Positions 10,790-24,159 of a DNA stretch of 64,000 nucleotides are shown here, one piece after another; positions within the stretch are counted from its first letter, which is position 1; each line of letters starts with the position of its first letter. Location of the stretch: assembly GCA_028023455.1 (NCBI GenBank), contig JAQFVV010013351.1, forward strand, positions 1-64,000. The letters are read 5' to 3'. The notes under the pieces are model-generated. The model was given only the letters and a program-made list of their open reading frames with translations. It made no database searches and was not told the DNA's origin. The translations under genes and the position numbers were made by a program. This stretch comes from Epiperipatus broadwayi. Lineage: Eukaryota; Onychophora; Udeonychophora; Euonychophora; Peripatidae.

Positions 10790-13700
10790 AATATGTAAGT
10801 ATCCTATGTACTAATCATGAGTAACATTACCACTATTATAGAATATTTGTTAAGGCTTTATGCTAAATTTAAAAAAAATATCTGTGTATGTGTGACAATT
10901 ACCATGTGTTTTTTGTATATAATTCTATGTTGTGTATAATTGTTTATTAAATTATAATGAATAAATTATATAAATTCATTTATCACATGCTGTTGGATCT
11001 TGTTGGACACGTGATTTTTAATATGTGAATTAGGTTCTTAGATAAGTATATAGAGGGTATGTGAATGATTAATTGAGTTAATGTACTCCTTGCAGAGAAT
11101 GCATCTTTATCCATAATGGATTTGTATAATTATTTATTTCTCGAAAATGGTTAAAATAAAGTTTTGCATACATATGAATAATAGATTCAAAAGCTTTCCT
11201 AAATTAAAACTTTGGTTTTACGATTAGAAATAAGTTCCCAGTACAATACATATCTGACATAGGATGATACAGTTTATTAAGCTTTCGATATTCACCAATG
11301 AATTACTGAGCTTGTATGTTGTCCACGAGGGTTTAGTGCTTAAATGTATAAATACATGATAAATAACATAAGATTAAGAAATCATATGCTGCAAAAAATT
11401 CTTCTGGCACTATTAATGCAATGTTAACCAATTTCTCGATTAGTTGTTCCTAGATGATATAATGAAATAATTGGGTTTATTGCTTAGTAGAGTATAACAA
11501 TTTTTATACATCTTTGATAAAGACACAAATGAGTTGATGGCATTTTGGCAATAGTGTTTTATATTATTTTATGTTTTTCTGTTTTATACAATAGTCATAT
11601 TGTTAGATTGTGATTTACAATTTATAATAACAAAATTATTGAATTTATTATTTTGTACATTAAGCTATTGCTCAGAGCTGATGAATTGTCCATTTAAAGA
11701 ATGAACCGTTGAAACAGGATTGTTGGTGGCAACTATGATAGTATTAATTAAACATACAATCTTACATAAATAAAAATAAATAGTGAGCTCAGTTTTTTTA
11801 AGTTGCTTTGCATATTGTAAATGTATATCTAGATCAATGAGTTAGGATGATCCGGAAATATTAGTGTTGCATTGTTAACATTACTAGCAAAGGGCTAATA
11901 GATTGATAAGGTCCTGCAATATGCTGATCGCTAATCTTGGATTGAGGTTCAAAATAATAGTTGTGTTGCAATATGTCAAAGTTATTCAACTGAGAAATAA
12001 TGTTCAATAATTATGTATTCTTGTTTTTAATTCTCTTTAAAAAACATGCTAATCTAAAAATTTTCCCCAAAACATAAGGCCATAAGCATTTCAATAAAAA
12101 TCTCATCTATCCTTGTCAACAATATATTTTTTTTTTAAAAAAGACTATTATCTCTCACGTAAAAACATGAATGGGAATCAAAGTCTTTCATTTGGTATTT
12201 TATCTGATAGTTACCCAAATACAGTCGCTAAAATATTAACATAGTTTCTGTATTTTTTTTTTTTTGTTTCATCATTAACTGAATTTTTAAAATATTACTA
12301 GAAGATGAAGAAAATATAATATAATAGGTTTCAATAACGTTGAAATGTACTGACTTTATCATCAGTTCTTAAATTGTTATATCTTCTTTAGAATTTCAAC
12401 AGATTTTCTCATAATTTGTAAATTATATTGTTTAAATATACTTAGTATTTTAATGTTAATAATATTTAAAAAAATGCTATATAAAACTGATATAATTGAT
12501 TTTTGGCGGAATTACTTTTATGGTTTTTAACTATTTTATTAATACTTTATATCATTCATTCAGCAGCCTCTTGGATATCAGAAGCATAGAATTCCATTAA
12601 TACCTTCAAAGTCTAAAAATATTTAGGGTGTATGTTTATTTAAAAACAATCTAAATTTATTGCTGAGGTGAAAGAAAATTTTAAAATTAAAACTAAACTG
12701 TTGTCTTTTGATCTTAGTAGTTACTTTTCTAATATTAAAAGAGATTATTTTATAATTTTCAAGTTCACTATTATTTTTTTTTCTTGTCATCAACATTATA
12801 TAATGCTTCGTTATTAATGTGTTTTCTGAAAATTTTAGAAGCCAGATTATTTTCTATTACTACAATTTTTGTTTCAAGATGATCTTTATCAAATAATCGC
12901 TGTGGTCTCATCAAAAGATTTCTAGCCACATAAATTGAAAATAATAAAAAGAACTCTTAGATATTTTAATTTTTAAAAAATCTGTTACTATTCACTCTCA
13001 TTTTATGTTGAAAAAATCACTCTATAAAGACAGATATGCTAATTTTAATTCCATGATTATTTTCAAGAGAATAATGATTGTCAAAAAAAAAATATTGTCA
13101 AAAAAGAACAATTATTAAATTTTTTGTGCTTTCTAACGATACCAATAAACTTAAGATTAACAAAACTTTATAAAATATTGATGACGAAGAAAAAATTATT
13201 GAAATTGAAAAATATTTGAATAAATAGTATTTCCACTTTATATTAAAGAGTCTTTAATGAGAGCACCAGACGACTGTTTCGTTTCAGTATTAAATCTTTT
13301 TTTAATTGAGTAAAACCTTGGTATTTTTTTTCATAAATTTAAAAACAAAGTATTTTTAGATCATCAAGCTGTTTATAAAATTTAATGTTTTAATGACAAA
13401 AAGCTATTTGCATTAATCAATTAGATATACTAGAATAAAAGATAGGAAAGATAAAAATGTTTTAATCAAAAATCAATTCCATCAATATTTATACTGCAAC
13501 TTTTTACATATTGGTCACACACTTATGATACAATAAAATATTATCTAGACTGGAAGAATACGAATTACTTTCTATGCATTGTAATACTGAAAAGACTTGC
13601 AAAAAAGTTTTAGCATATTTCAGCTTTATGGAGAATCATTATTTTATATCTCTTCCCATTCTTTAGTAATATTTTTAAAAAGTCAATTAACGATGTCAAA

Positions 13701-14430
13701 TATTTTGGTTAAGCTTTTTTCAACTACGATTGAACAACTAAAAGATAAAATATCTAATAAAAAGATTTAAATTCATAAATAGTTTCAATATTAATTAAGA
13801 CATAACAGTTTTCCAGTATACTATACTATTAACGTGCAAGGTTTGAAATATCAGACACTCTTATACCTGTAACATGGGTGAATGAGATTTTATCAAAATA
13901 TTGACCATTTTTTCTAGAGAGGATATTTATACATGTGAAAAACGGCATATTTAAAGATTTTAAATGGACTGTTAATCGTAGAAATATCTCAAAGCAAAAA
14001 ACTGATACACTATTTTTTAATAAATTCTTTTACTTTCATCTTTTTAACTTTAAAATCTTTATTGTAATATATATATATAGACATGAACGATAATAATATT
14101 TTTTTTGTTCAAAGTCATAATTTTTTATCTGGTTTATAATGTTTTCATTTTCTCTTAAATACTAGTTTTATTATTATTTTTTTTACTTTTGGCTTCTTTT
14201 AAAAAATATTAATTTTTAAAAGTAACATATAATAAAATATAACAGTTCTTTTATTTTTTTAACTGTAGTATTATAACAATAAATAAACATCACTATTTAC
14301 ATTTTTCACATCTCTGTTTATTAATTTTAAATAGTACTTGTTAAAAGATTTTTTTATTTTTCACAAAAAAAAAAAAAATGTTTATAAGCTGGCCTATTGT
14401 TTCTAAATGTTCAGATGCTTTTTTTAAAAA
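10790..14430. other. AT-rich, no gene recognised
   Basis: There are no long open frames, repeats with obvious partners, or recognisable protein motifs. Stretches around 13.5-13.9 kb have somewhat less biased codon-like composition and may be an old decayed element, but I could not assign a family. Confidence 0.35.
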
Positions 14431-14439
14431 AATATATAT

Positions 14440-15140
14440 ATGTTTGTGTTTTTTATTATAACTTTTGACAATTATAATAAATAAGATCAATAGGTTTTAA
14501 ATAATATAATGCATAGCATAGTCTTTTTGAAAGGTTGTCAAAAAAATCAGATATGAAAAAGACATATACAGACTTTGTAACTATTAATTAGCATGGATTT
14601 TAGCGATTTTTTTAGTCTTTGTTTTACTTTTTTGCTGAATATCACTGAATGTACATTTATGCACTATTATTGGCAGTTATCTAGATTGCCTATCAAAAAT
14701 CTAGTTTGTTGATATTATTCTGTTTGTGCTGTTATTACAACTTTTAATAACTTCAATAAATAAGTCAATTATTTTATATAGCGCGATGTTTTTTATAAAC
14801 AAAGATAGATGGTCATTCTATCTTTTCCAAAGACTTTATCATGTGGTTGAAGTATTAGTATTCATTCATTTTATACTTAAAATCCAAAGCGCATGTGCAA
14901 CAGTTTAATGCTGTTTAAACATTATTATTAACTTCAATAAAGGAAATCAATAGTCTCTAAATAACCATATGCATGTTCAAGTCTTTTAAAATGTTTTCAA
15001 AAAAAGAACAGATAAGAAAAATTATAAAAAAAATTAGTGATTTTTCCCTTTTATGTTTATTTTAATCAATACCTTAAAATAACTAAATATTCATTTATTT
15101 TACATCTAGATTGTCATCCAAAATTCAATTTGTGGGGAGC
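14440..15140. repeat. Degenerate tandem repeat, roughly 440-470 bp period
   Basis: Blocks near 14,442, 14,722 and 14,907 share the theme TTATTATAACTTTT…AATAAATAAG…TCAATAG. The following GTCTTTTTGAAAGG…CAGATATGAAAAA (about 14,521) is echoed by GTCTTTTAAAATG…CAGATAAGAAAAA (about 14,981). CTAGATTG…TCAAAAATC near 14,680 is echoed near 15,107. The alignment is weak. Confidence 0.4.
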
Positions 15141-15531
15141 CTAAAACACGACTATATTTTACTTATCTAAAAATTCAAATCTCTTTTGTGCTTTTGGTAG
15201 ACAAGCATTAATCATTTTGTCATGTGACTGTTCCTATATATTTGTAAATGTTTTTGTTATGCTCAAACTTTATGATATAATAAATTCAGTAATTATATTC
15301 ATAACAATATTTAAACTATTATTATTATTAGTTGCTGCACTTATTATGTAAAATCTTATAAAAAAATAAATATTAAAATAGTCTATTTAGTATTACATTT
15401 AATAAAGAGAATTTGAAATTATATACGATGTTTATTTTTTAAACAGCTGCTTACTTATATGATTAGTTGAAAACTTTCCACTCATAAACGTCATTATAGA
15501 TTAAAATATAACTGCTTGCAGCTCATACGAT

Positions 15532-17560
15532 TCAATTTTCTGAGTCTTCTTCAAAATTTTCATTTTGTGAGCATATTTCTTCATCAACTGTGATTTCTTC
15601 TGTTTCATCAGTACACACAGGGCTAATACTAATTTGTTGCTGCTGTTTCTTTGGACAGCCATGTACTTTCTTGCTTCCGGAACTGTCACTATGTGCCTTA
15701 TTGCTCCATTGCTCTTCTATGTTATCAAGTTCTTCCACTGAATTATCAGACTCTTCTGAGATAACCTGTGCTACTTCACCTTGCCTGCTTCTGGGTCTGT
15801 CACTATAAACATCATCGCTCCATTGCTCTTCAATGTTATTGATTTTTTCCTCCGGATTATCTGTTTCTTCTGAGATTACCTGTCCTACTTTACTCTCGCT
15901 ACATACACACCCTTCCAAAAAAGATATGTCCCTTTAGACTCAACAATTACATTTGAAGATCATGGGATGAGTTAAAATATCATGTTCCATTACCTCTGGG
16001 TCATTGACTATCTGACCTTCTGATTCAGTTTCCATCTCATCCCCTGACTCATGTTGAGCCAGCTTCTTCACTCATCTTTTCCTTTTTCACTTTCTCCTCA
16101 AAAGATCTTCAGTTTTATCCTCTTGCTCATCACACAGCTCAGTGTTTGAGCCCACAACACTATGCTCATCAGATTTTGAGGCAGAGCCATTCTGATTTTT
16201 TCTTTTGAAACTTGTACCTTGTGTCATTTTACCCATTTAAATTGAACCATTCTCAGTTCAGTATCACTGAGCATGTTAGCTTTTTTAATTGACCAATTTC
16301 TTCTAATGTGCCTTCAGACTCTTCAGTTTGTATTGATTCGAAGTTAGTCAATTCTGTCTGTGTTGATTGTTTCTTTATCTCTTTGGCCATATCTCTAGCT
16401 TGACCTGCATTTGTCCCATCTTCAAATCTATTGTGCAAGGTTTCTTGATTTTCCTTATAATGAGCTTATTTGGTTTCACTTTGTTATCTTTTAAATGAGA
16501 TTTTTGTAATTCCAGTTCTAATTGGTGATTTATTAGTGAAGGATTGTTTGATGTTATTGTACATTTGTGGAATCCACTATAGCCTTTCCCACATTAATCT
16601 TTTTGGACAGGCCCTAATTAAATAGCCAGTGGTCCCACATCCATAACACTGAGGTTGAATCCCTTGAATTACTATGGATATCAGGCTTTTATTCTGCTCA
16701 AGAACAGATGGTATATCCAGCAGACTGATACCTTTAGTCAACCTCATTGTAAATATTGCGTTGTTGGGTGATAGCTGAATCCCTGATCTTCTTTCCATTA
16801 GGAAAGTGAACCATTGAATAGAGCCAAACTGTACTAATAGTCCCTGCAATTCATCTTTTCCTAATGCAACATGACAATTCTGCACTTTACCTGTTATAAA
16901 TCTTGGTCTTTCAAGGTCAATTTTAACTTAATATTTTTCATCTTGAAACATTTGAGATCTTTTGAATCTTTCTTTAGCTAAAGTGTTCTCAAATTCTAGT
17001 GTGACATATTTTTTGTTAGGGTGATAGTAGACCCTTCTTATTGAATCAATGATATTTAAGTCCTTGATTAAGACAAATAGCTCATTTATTGGAAATATGA
17101 AAAAGTTCACATTTTTTATTCCTTGTACTCAATGTTAAAGTATACTGATTCTGGAAGCTAAGAAAGGAATTAAATAATGTCTGAGAAATTCTATTACTTA
17201 ATGCATCATTGCTGATTGAAAATCTCCTGGAATTAAATTATTTCTATCCTGATCAAAGTGGTTCATACTTGACTCAACATTATGATACATAAGACATTCT
17301 CAAACTTATTCTCATGGGAGAAGCCAGCATGATTAGTTTCCCCATGCTTTGCATTGTTAAGATTGATTTCATGACTTCTGACCACTAGCTCTATCTTTGT
17401 CTCAAGGTCTGTAACCCCCTGTTCCATTTTAAAGCCATTCATATATGGAGTATTGAAACCTTGCCATTCGGAAGTCTTTGTATTCTTCTTTAACTTTTCT
17501 GCAAACGTTGGAAGTGTTAGTTTTGTATTATTGCTCTCACCAGTAGGTTTTACTGGATAC
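15532..17560 (-). pseudogene. Decayed LINE ORF1 (RNA-binding, CCHC knuckle, acidic tail)
   Basis: On the minus strand, broken frames line up as one retrotransposon ORF1. An N-terminal part (KLTLPTFAEKLKK, about 17,550) is followed by an RRM-like strand KKYVTLEFENTLAKERFK (about 17,020). A second domain then leads into a zinc knuckle, PQCYGCGTTGYLIRAC (about 16,600-16,650), and an acidic Ser/Glu-rich tail ending at 15,532. The tail holds two copies of a ~27-residue unit built on QVISEE-DN and NIEEQWS. The order and the knuckle context match the plus-strand ORF1 at 63.1 kb to the window end, so the two belong to one clade. ORF1 proteins of this type bind LINE RNA. Several stops and frame changes make it a pseudogene. 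Its ORF2 is not in the expected position to the left. Confidence 0.7.
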
Positions 17561-17659
17561 GTTTTTATATATAAAATAATAACTAATGAAAAGACTAATT
17601 TGCATACACTCTCCAAATACTTCATACAGCAGAGTCTTACAATATGTCATATAAATAAA

Positions 17660-18560
17660 AAAAATGAATGAAGCTTCATCAATCATTTGGGCCCTACTTG
17701 TCAGAAAATTTAGTTGTGTCTCTGAAAACCAGAATCATTTATGAAGTTAAAAGCGTAGGGCTTTTTTCAGTCTCTCAGAGGTGTTAAATGAGATTTCTTT
17801 ACTATTATTATTATAGGAATCTTTCAAGAAAAAGATTATATGTGTTTAATAATTGGTAGTAGACCTTATATTCAAAAGTCCGTCATCTCTAATCACAAGG
17901 TATAGACAATTTTTTGCACATAATATCAAGAGGTTAATAAATTCAAAAGCACATATATTTTATAGCATAGTAATTAATTATATGTATATATAATTAGTAT
18001 TTTTGAAGTAGGATATATTTAAAATATCAGGTTTCTTAATTTTATTAGAGCTTCTTTCTATTTTGTACTCTTTTACTTTGCACTTGTTATATATAGTTAA
18101 CTAATTCGACTTATGAAATACAAATAAAAAAAAGTTAAACGAAAAGTAATATACCTTCAAGTTTATTAGGAATAAGTTATTAAGATCAATTTTTATATTT
18201 AAAAAAAAAATAATTAATTTTATTTTCAAGAAACCTGTTATTTTTTTTTCCAAATTTTGTTAATGTTTTAAATGGGTATTGTATTCTTTCCTCTACAAGC
18301 TTCCTTTAAAAAATCAACGGATGTGTTAAATACTTCGTACTACTACTATACAATCAAATTCAAATACATGCTCAGATTTACTTTTAAAAAAATATTTCTC
18401 TTTAAAAATATTGATTATTAATATTATAAAACGCAAATATTTTCCTAGTATTAGATACAAAGCTTATAAAGTTTAACAATTTAAATAAGTAATGCATTAA
18501 GAAATGTAACCTTACAAATTACAACTAGAAATATGTATAACTTTATCATTTTTTACGTTT
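17660..18560. other. AT-rich, no gene recognised
   Basis: No exon with convincing borders or transposon protein was seen. If the microexon at 18,571 is real, this is intron sequence of that gene. Confidence 0.3.
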
Positions 18561-18570
18561 TATTTTTTAG

Positions 18571-18581
18571 TGCCGAAGCAG
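18571..18581 (+). CDS. Candidate 11-nt microexon
   Basis: The 11 bases TGCCGAAGCAG sit between a pyrimidine-rich acceptor ending TTTTTTAG and a consensus donor (CAG|GTAAGA). Joining it to the terminal exon at 19,049 keeps one open frame: -A-E-A, then the split codon G|AC gives Asp. The good border pair and frame agreement support it, but an 11-nt match can arise by chance. Confidence 0.45.
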
Positions 18582-18920
18582 GTAAGAAAAAATATTTATT
18601 ATGTTTTTAATATAAACAAAAAATTTTAAAGCGATTATGTTAATAGTATTAAACGATAATACTAATAATAGTATTAAACGATATGTATATCATATATTAT
18701 CAAATATATTAAAGTAAAATAGTATGTAGGTAATTTTAATATAGGGTCAATTAATTTATTGAAAGATTAATTATAAAAACCTTAAAAAAATAAAAATAGC
18801 AAAAAGATGAGAATACTTCATTTTAAATTATTTTGATAAGTACACATAAAAATTAGAAATGAAAATATTATTTTGTTGTCAATATTTTTTAAAATTTGGT
18901 AAAATAATGGGAGTAATTCT

Positions 18921-18998
18921 ATTTGTTATACATTATTGCCCTATTAGTATTTTTGTAACATTGTTATACATTATTGCCCTATTAGTATTTTTGTAACA
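18921..18998. repeat. Tandem duplication of about 39 bp
   Basis: TTGTTATACATTATTGCCCT and the following ATTAGTATTTTTGTAACA occur twice in direct succession, inside the putative intron between the microexon and the terminal exon. Confidence 0.95.
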
Positions 18999-19048
18999 GT
19001 ATTGATAGAGGTTTAATACAAAAAATAATTTAAAAAATTTAATTTCAG

Positions 19049-19128
19049 ACAAATTTGTAAAAGTAAATTCATCATTTATTAAAGAATTGGAAACTAACAA
19101 GAATAATGAAAATGAAGATTACTTTTAA
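19049..19128 (+). CDS. Candidate terminal exon: hydrophilic tail of an unidentified protein
   Basis: After an acceptor (AATTTCAG) the frame reads KFVKVNSSFIKELETNK and NNENEDYF, then TAA at 19,126-19,128. The phase matches the microexon upstream. An AATAAA lies within about 15 bp of the stop. The peptide is charged, lacks hydrophobic stretches and ends with a tyrosine in acidic context (EDYF), as cytoplasmic tails often do; that reading is inference. No upstream transmembrane or extracellular exon was identified, so the protein cannot be named. Confidence 0.45.
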
Positions 19129-19149
19129 ATGAATATTAAATAAAGCTTA

Positions 19150-20700
19150 TTTATATTTAAATAATAAATAAGATTAGAACAGAATTTTTAAAACTTTTTT
19201 TATTATATAATATAAAGTAAATATGATAAAACTTAAAAATAAAAATCATTATATGTAAGAAGTAATTAAATTATTTAACTCTTTTTTTTTTGCATGGCGA
19301 AAGAGATTGATATTAAAATTTTGTCAATTTTTATTTTTATTTGTATTATAGAGAAGTTATAAGTAACCATAATAATGGCATATATATTGTTAGGATGTTG
19401 TAATTTCAAAAAATAATTTAATGTTACTTTTATAAAATATGATTATTATTATTTTCTTTTGTTTCGTTTTACAGAAAATAAATTGTTAATTCTATATAAA
19501 ATTTTAAACATAGAAAAGTCATTTTAATAAAATAGATACAAATAAACGTTCTAACGAACTAAAAAACTAAACGTTAATAATAAATATATTAAAATGTTTT
19601 TAATATTCAACATAGAACATATTTACATAACTTCTGTTTGAAATCGTTCTAGAATATAAATAATGCATTTAAAGGAACTAAGTAAAAACGTAATATGCAT
19701 TTTATAATGCCTAAAATGTTGGTTTTATGCATAAATAAAATTTAAAATATCCAATAATGTATAAATATGACGGACATAAAATTGATATTTTATATAAGTT
19801 TTTTTTTAAATCCATTAATCGTTTTACTTTTCTATCACCGTTACAATAAAGGTAACATTTTTAATGATTAAAAAAAACTTTAAAATATTTCACATTAAAC
19901 TTTAATAACATTAATTTTTTCATATAAAATAGAAGTCTTATATTTTTATTGCTGTCAATGCGTTCGTGTACATTTATAAAAACATATTTTGCCAAATACA
20001 CTCATATATACATATTTCTGAATTTTATTTTTATACTATTTTATTTATCTTTTTATGATAATACTGTATACAATTTTTATTTAAATTTTAAAAACCTTTT
20101 TTGTAAAAAAAATAAAGAAAGAGGAGGGGGAGAGCTAGTGCCACTTGATAGTCTTAAATGTCATGAAATTTGTTTTATTTATTCATTTTATTTATTTGGC
20201 TACACAAAACATTTATGGATTTACATTTTTTAGAGTTGTTTAATGTAAAAATATTTTTAATTAGCCCTGCACCATAAATCTATTTCAAAATTTATATTGT
20301 ATAATGCGCTGTTTAAAAAGGGCTACACATTAATTTAACAATTCCATGATAATATATCATCTATATGTAACTGTAAGATCAGAGATCAATAATATAAATC
20401 AAATGTGACAAATTATATTAAGTGATTTATCAGACGAAATACTTAAAAGCTATATATATATATAAAGCAATGTCACGCTATATATGACTTGTTTTATTGA
20501 TTATTATTAACAATAATGACTTTATAAAGATATCAGATGAGTGCTATACAAAAATGGGTACTTCTTCATTGCCCTATTTAAAAAGCTCATAGCCATTTTT
20601 ATGGAAATTTGCAATTAAACTAATTAATATGGATGATATATTACAAATATGGAGATGAGTTATGAAACTAACATTATTGAGTTAAACAGGGTTAGGTATT
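19150..20700. other. AT-rich, no gene recognised
   Basis: This is AT-rich sequence with an unremarkable frame at 19,949-20,233. The right-hand part (about 20,450-20,727) may include the 3' untranslated end of the LINE that follows on the minus strand, but its end is not defined. Confidence 0.35.
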
Positions 20701-20727
20701 TAGTGGTTAAGTTCTTTGTTAACTTTA

Positions 20728-22445
20728 TTAGAGAGTCTGATATAGCTTCCACATCTCTTGAAAAATGAATGTTGTGGCAAGAGTTTTGTCTCTTTGTTTA
20801 ATTTTCTCTATGCTCTGAATAAATAATGAGTTTTCATCTGGCTTGGGATGTTGGTATTGTGCCTTGTACCTTACAATCCAAATGGAATAGGTGATGAAAA
20901 TTGACAGCCTGATTGTAGGAATATCTCTTCCACGAATGCATTCTTTTATATTAAGTATTTTGTAGTAGTCTATCTTTGAATTGTTAAATATTATTGTTTT
21001 AATATTACCTAGACCCATGCATGTTTTAATTATGTGGTCAAATGTTTCCTCATCCCTGCCACAGCTGTGGCAAATTGATTGGACTTTGGTGATAGATCTT
21101 TTATATCTGAGGAACCAGTTGACCAGCATGGCATCCAGATTAATTTTAAGTAAGTAATCTAAGTATTTTGGTTCTAGAGCCCAATACTTGAATAGGGTAA
21201 TCAGCTTGTGATTAGTTATTCCTAATCTTGTAGTAGAGATTTGATTATTTTGTTTTAGGATGCGATGGGCATCCCATAGCTTGATCTTGCTTTGATAGTT
21301 GTTATGGGCATTTGTATTTTGTTGCATTGTTGACAGGATTAGATGGTCAAGCCAGCTTAATTTTTTGGGGGGTGGTGTGTCGGTAGGAATTATGAATTCA
21401 GTGATCTGGTCATGGCCATACTTTTGGACTAGATTATATATCAGAGTGTGTGATTTCTGATAGTTAATTGAAGTGATGGAATGTAGTGACATTCCATTTA
21501 ATCTTCTGTTTTTCTGCATGTTTCTCATGCTGATGGAAACAGTTTGTCCTTTCCATAGTAATCTTGAGCAATATTGCTCAATTTTCTTGATGAATGTTTT
21601 ATTTGCATTCATCATTGGCAGGTAGTATGCAATTTTGCTGTAAATCTTTATATTTAGCAGTGAAACCTTACCATAGAGTGAAAGGTATACCTTTGAGAGG
21701 GTCTTAGTGATCTAGTCTGTGGACTGGAGGATTTTTGCCTGAAGTTCTTTAGACATTGCTGATTGCGATTTTGAAATATTAAATCCCAGAAATTTCTGTG
21801 GTTCAGCTTGAAAGCGCGATTTGATTTTTTTTCCAGATAGGATAGACCAAGCTGTGGATTTTCCTGTATTTATTTTTAGGTCTGATAGATTTGTATATTT
21901 GTCCAATATTTCATATAGTGTGTTTAGATATTTCTGAGTTGGCAGAATGATCAAGACATCATCCATGTAAGCGATTGCTTTGATTGCTCTTTTGAGTCTG
22001 GGTATATATACTCCAGGTAGGTTATCTTCAATGTCTTTAAGAAGTGGATTGATGTAGCAGGCAAACAGGAGAGCACTGAGTGGAGATCCTTGTGGAATTG
22101 AAGTATTTGGAGTAAAACTGTTTGTATATACTCCATTGAGTGATATGTGAATTTCCCTATTGTGTTGTAAATTGTCCAATATCTGAATTATCTGGGAGGG
22201 AACACCAAGGCCCTCCAAAATATTCAGCAGTGTGCTGATATTTACTGAGTCAAATGCCTTGGATATGTCAAGTTGTACGGCAATGGGCTTGGATTTTCTG
22301 TTGGTTCTGATGTAATCCAAGAGTATTTTGGTTTCACCAATCGCCGTGAGTGCTGAGGAGCCTTTTTTGGCATACTGAGAGGGCATGATATGACTCAAGA
22401 TTTTATGTTGTATCTTATCTTTAATGACAATTTCAGATGCATAAA
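20728..22445 (-). mobile_element. LINE ORF2, 5'-truncated (L1/Tx1-like reverse transcriptase)
   Basis: Minus-strand ORF2 from about 22,445 to a stop at 20,728, open except for one in-frame TAG at about 21,709. RT motifs in order: AVQLDISKAFDSV, then IPQGSPLSALLFACYINPLL, then AIAYMDDVLII (Asp pair at 21,957-21,968), then the LGFNISKS region. The C-terminal half has the LLWKG block typical of L1/Tx1 elements and a CHSC…H…C zinc motif near 21,061. The frame extends upstream of the first Met (SEIVIKDKIQHKIL), then homology ends near 22,441, which marks 5' truncation; the endonuclease is missing. Most LINEs have YADD where this has YMDD. A diverged sister copy is at 47.2-48.7 kb. Confidence 0.85.
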
Positions 22446-23069
22446 ATATATATTACAACAAAATGGCTGACAAGAAGCCATTGTAGTTAATATTTACAAT
22501 TTTTTAATATTGGTATTTAAAAAAAAAAATTCTACAAAAATTAATTATATTTCCACTTTATTTATTATTATTTTTTGTATGAAATCAATATAAAAATTTT
22601 CAACCTCTCTTCAGCTATTCACTCTATCTTATACACCTGGTACATATGAACACACACACAAGTAAAAATGTTAAATGTTCTTTTATATATGTATTTTGTG
22701 TTGAATCAGCAATCATCAGTTGGTCCAGATCATTTCCCAGATGTATATATATATATCGCTTATTATTTCTAAATAATACATGGACAATTTAAAAGTATTG
22801 CATTAAGTAATGTTATAGATGACTATTTATTAGTCTGCATTATAGTGACATGTTTATTCATGTTTAAAGAGGTTTATTTAAACTTCATTGTAACAATATT
22901 TCATACTCTGTAGTCAAATTGCAATCTTTAAGTGTCCATATATATTCAATGGACCATTCGTAAGAATGGATTTCCATTCTTGCTATTAAAAAGGTGAGAA
23001 GGTTGCCTTGACAGCAGTGAGAAATATTGATTACTATATTTACTGTGAATGTTTAGGTGGTGACTGGTT

Positions 23070-23071
<2 letters not shown>

Positions 23072-23146
<75 letters not shown>
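23072..23146. repeat. (TA)n microsatellite
   Basis: About 37 TA units. Confidence 0.97.
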
Positions 23147-23148
<2 letters not shown>

Positions 23149-23398
23149 CAGTGTTTGCTTTATATTAAGATAGCAAATATTCCACTTTAATGGACAGGCT
23201 TCAATATACCCCACCTTCCAATTTTCCAACTAACCACACCATTGAAAGTTTATTGATGCATGTTCAAATAATTTTTTGATGCCAATATTATTGCCATGCC
23301 CATATTAACACAGTCATTCTGACTATTCACATATGGGAACTTGTTGATTTAAATGCACAGAAGAGAGATCAGACTGAATCTGTAATATTTAAATACAA

Positions 23399-23400
<2 letters not shown>

Positions 23401-23469
<69 letters not shown>
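23401..23469. repeat. (TA)n microsatellite
   Basis: About 34 TA units. Confidence 0.97.
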
Positions 23470-23470
<1 letters not shown>

Positions 23471-24159
23471 TTGGAGTTTAGATATAATTATAGAAGATTG
23501 GAACACAGACTTTTATGCCATATACAGCTATCCATTCTATCTCATACAATTGATACACATATTTATACATATGTGAAAATGATAAATGATCTCCAATATA
23601 TGTAATTCAGACTGAATCAGCATTAATTAGTTGATCCAGATCATCATCTCACACACACACATATATATATAATCATTGTTTGTTTTATACTAATATAGAA
23701 AATCTGTAAAATTTAATGACCAGGATTCAATCTACTCCACCTTCCAACTCTTCAGTCATACACACTATTGAAATATGTTGATGTACTTACCAAATCCCTT
23801 GTTGATGCCAATATTATTGCCATACCTATGTTGACTTTAAGTCATTCTGATCCCCAAGACCTTGTCCATTTAAATATACAAAAAAGGATGGTTAATATAC
23901 AATTTGAATCTAATCTAGGCATTAGTGTTTGAAGATTTTCTATAATGATATAAAGCAAACACATATGAGTGTGGGAGATAATGATCTTGATTAACTGATA
24001 AGTGCTGGTTTGGCACAAATTACATATGTTAGAGAACTTTTATCTTTTTCACATGTGAAAGGCCAGGTGTATTGGTCATCTCAATGGTTGTATGAGATAG
24101 AGTTGATGCTCAAGGTAGCTTGAAAGTCTGTGTTCAAATCACCTATAATTACCACTAAC

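Noticed and set aside
15590-15808. Plus-strand 72-codon frame
   Set aside because: Shadow of the acidic LINE ORF1 tail on the minus strand.
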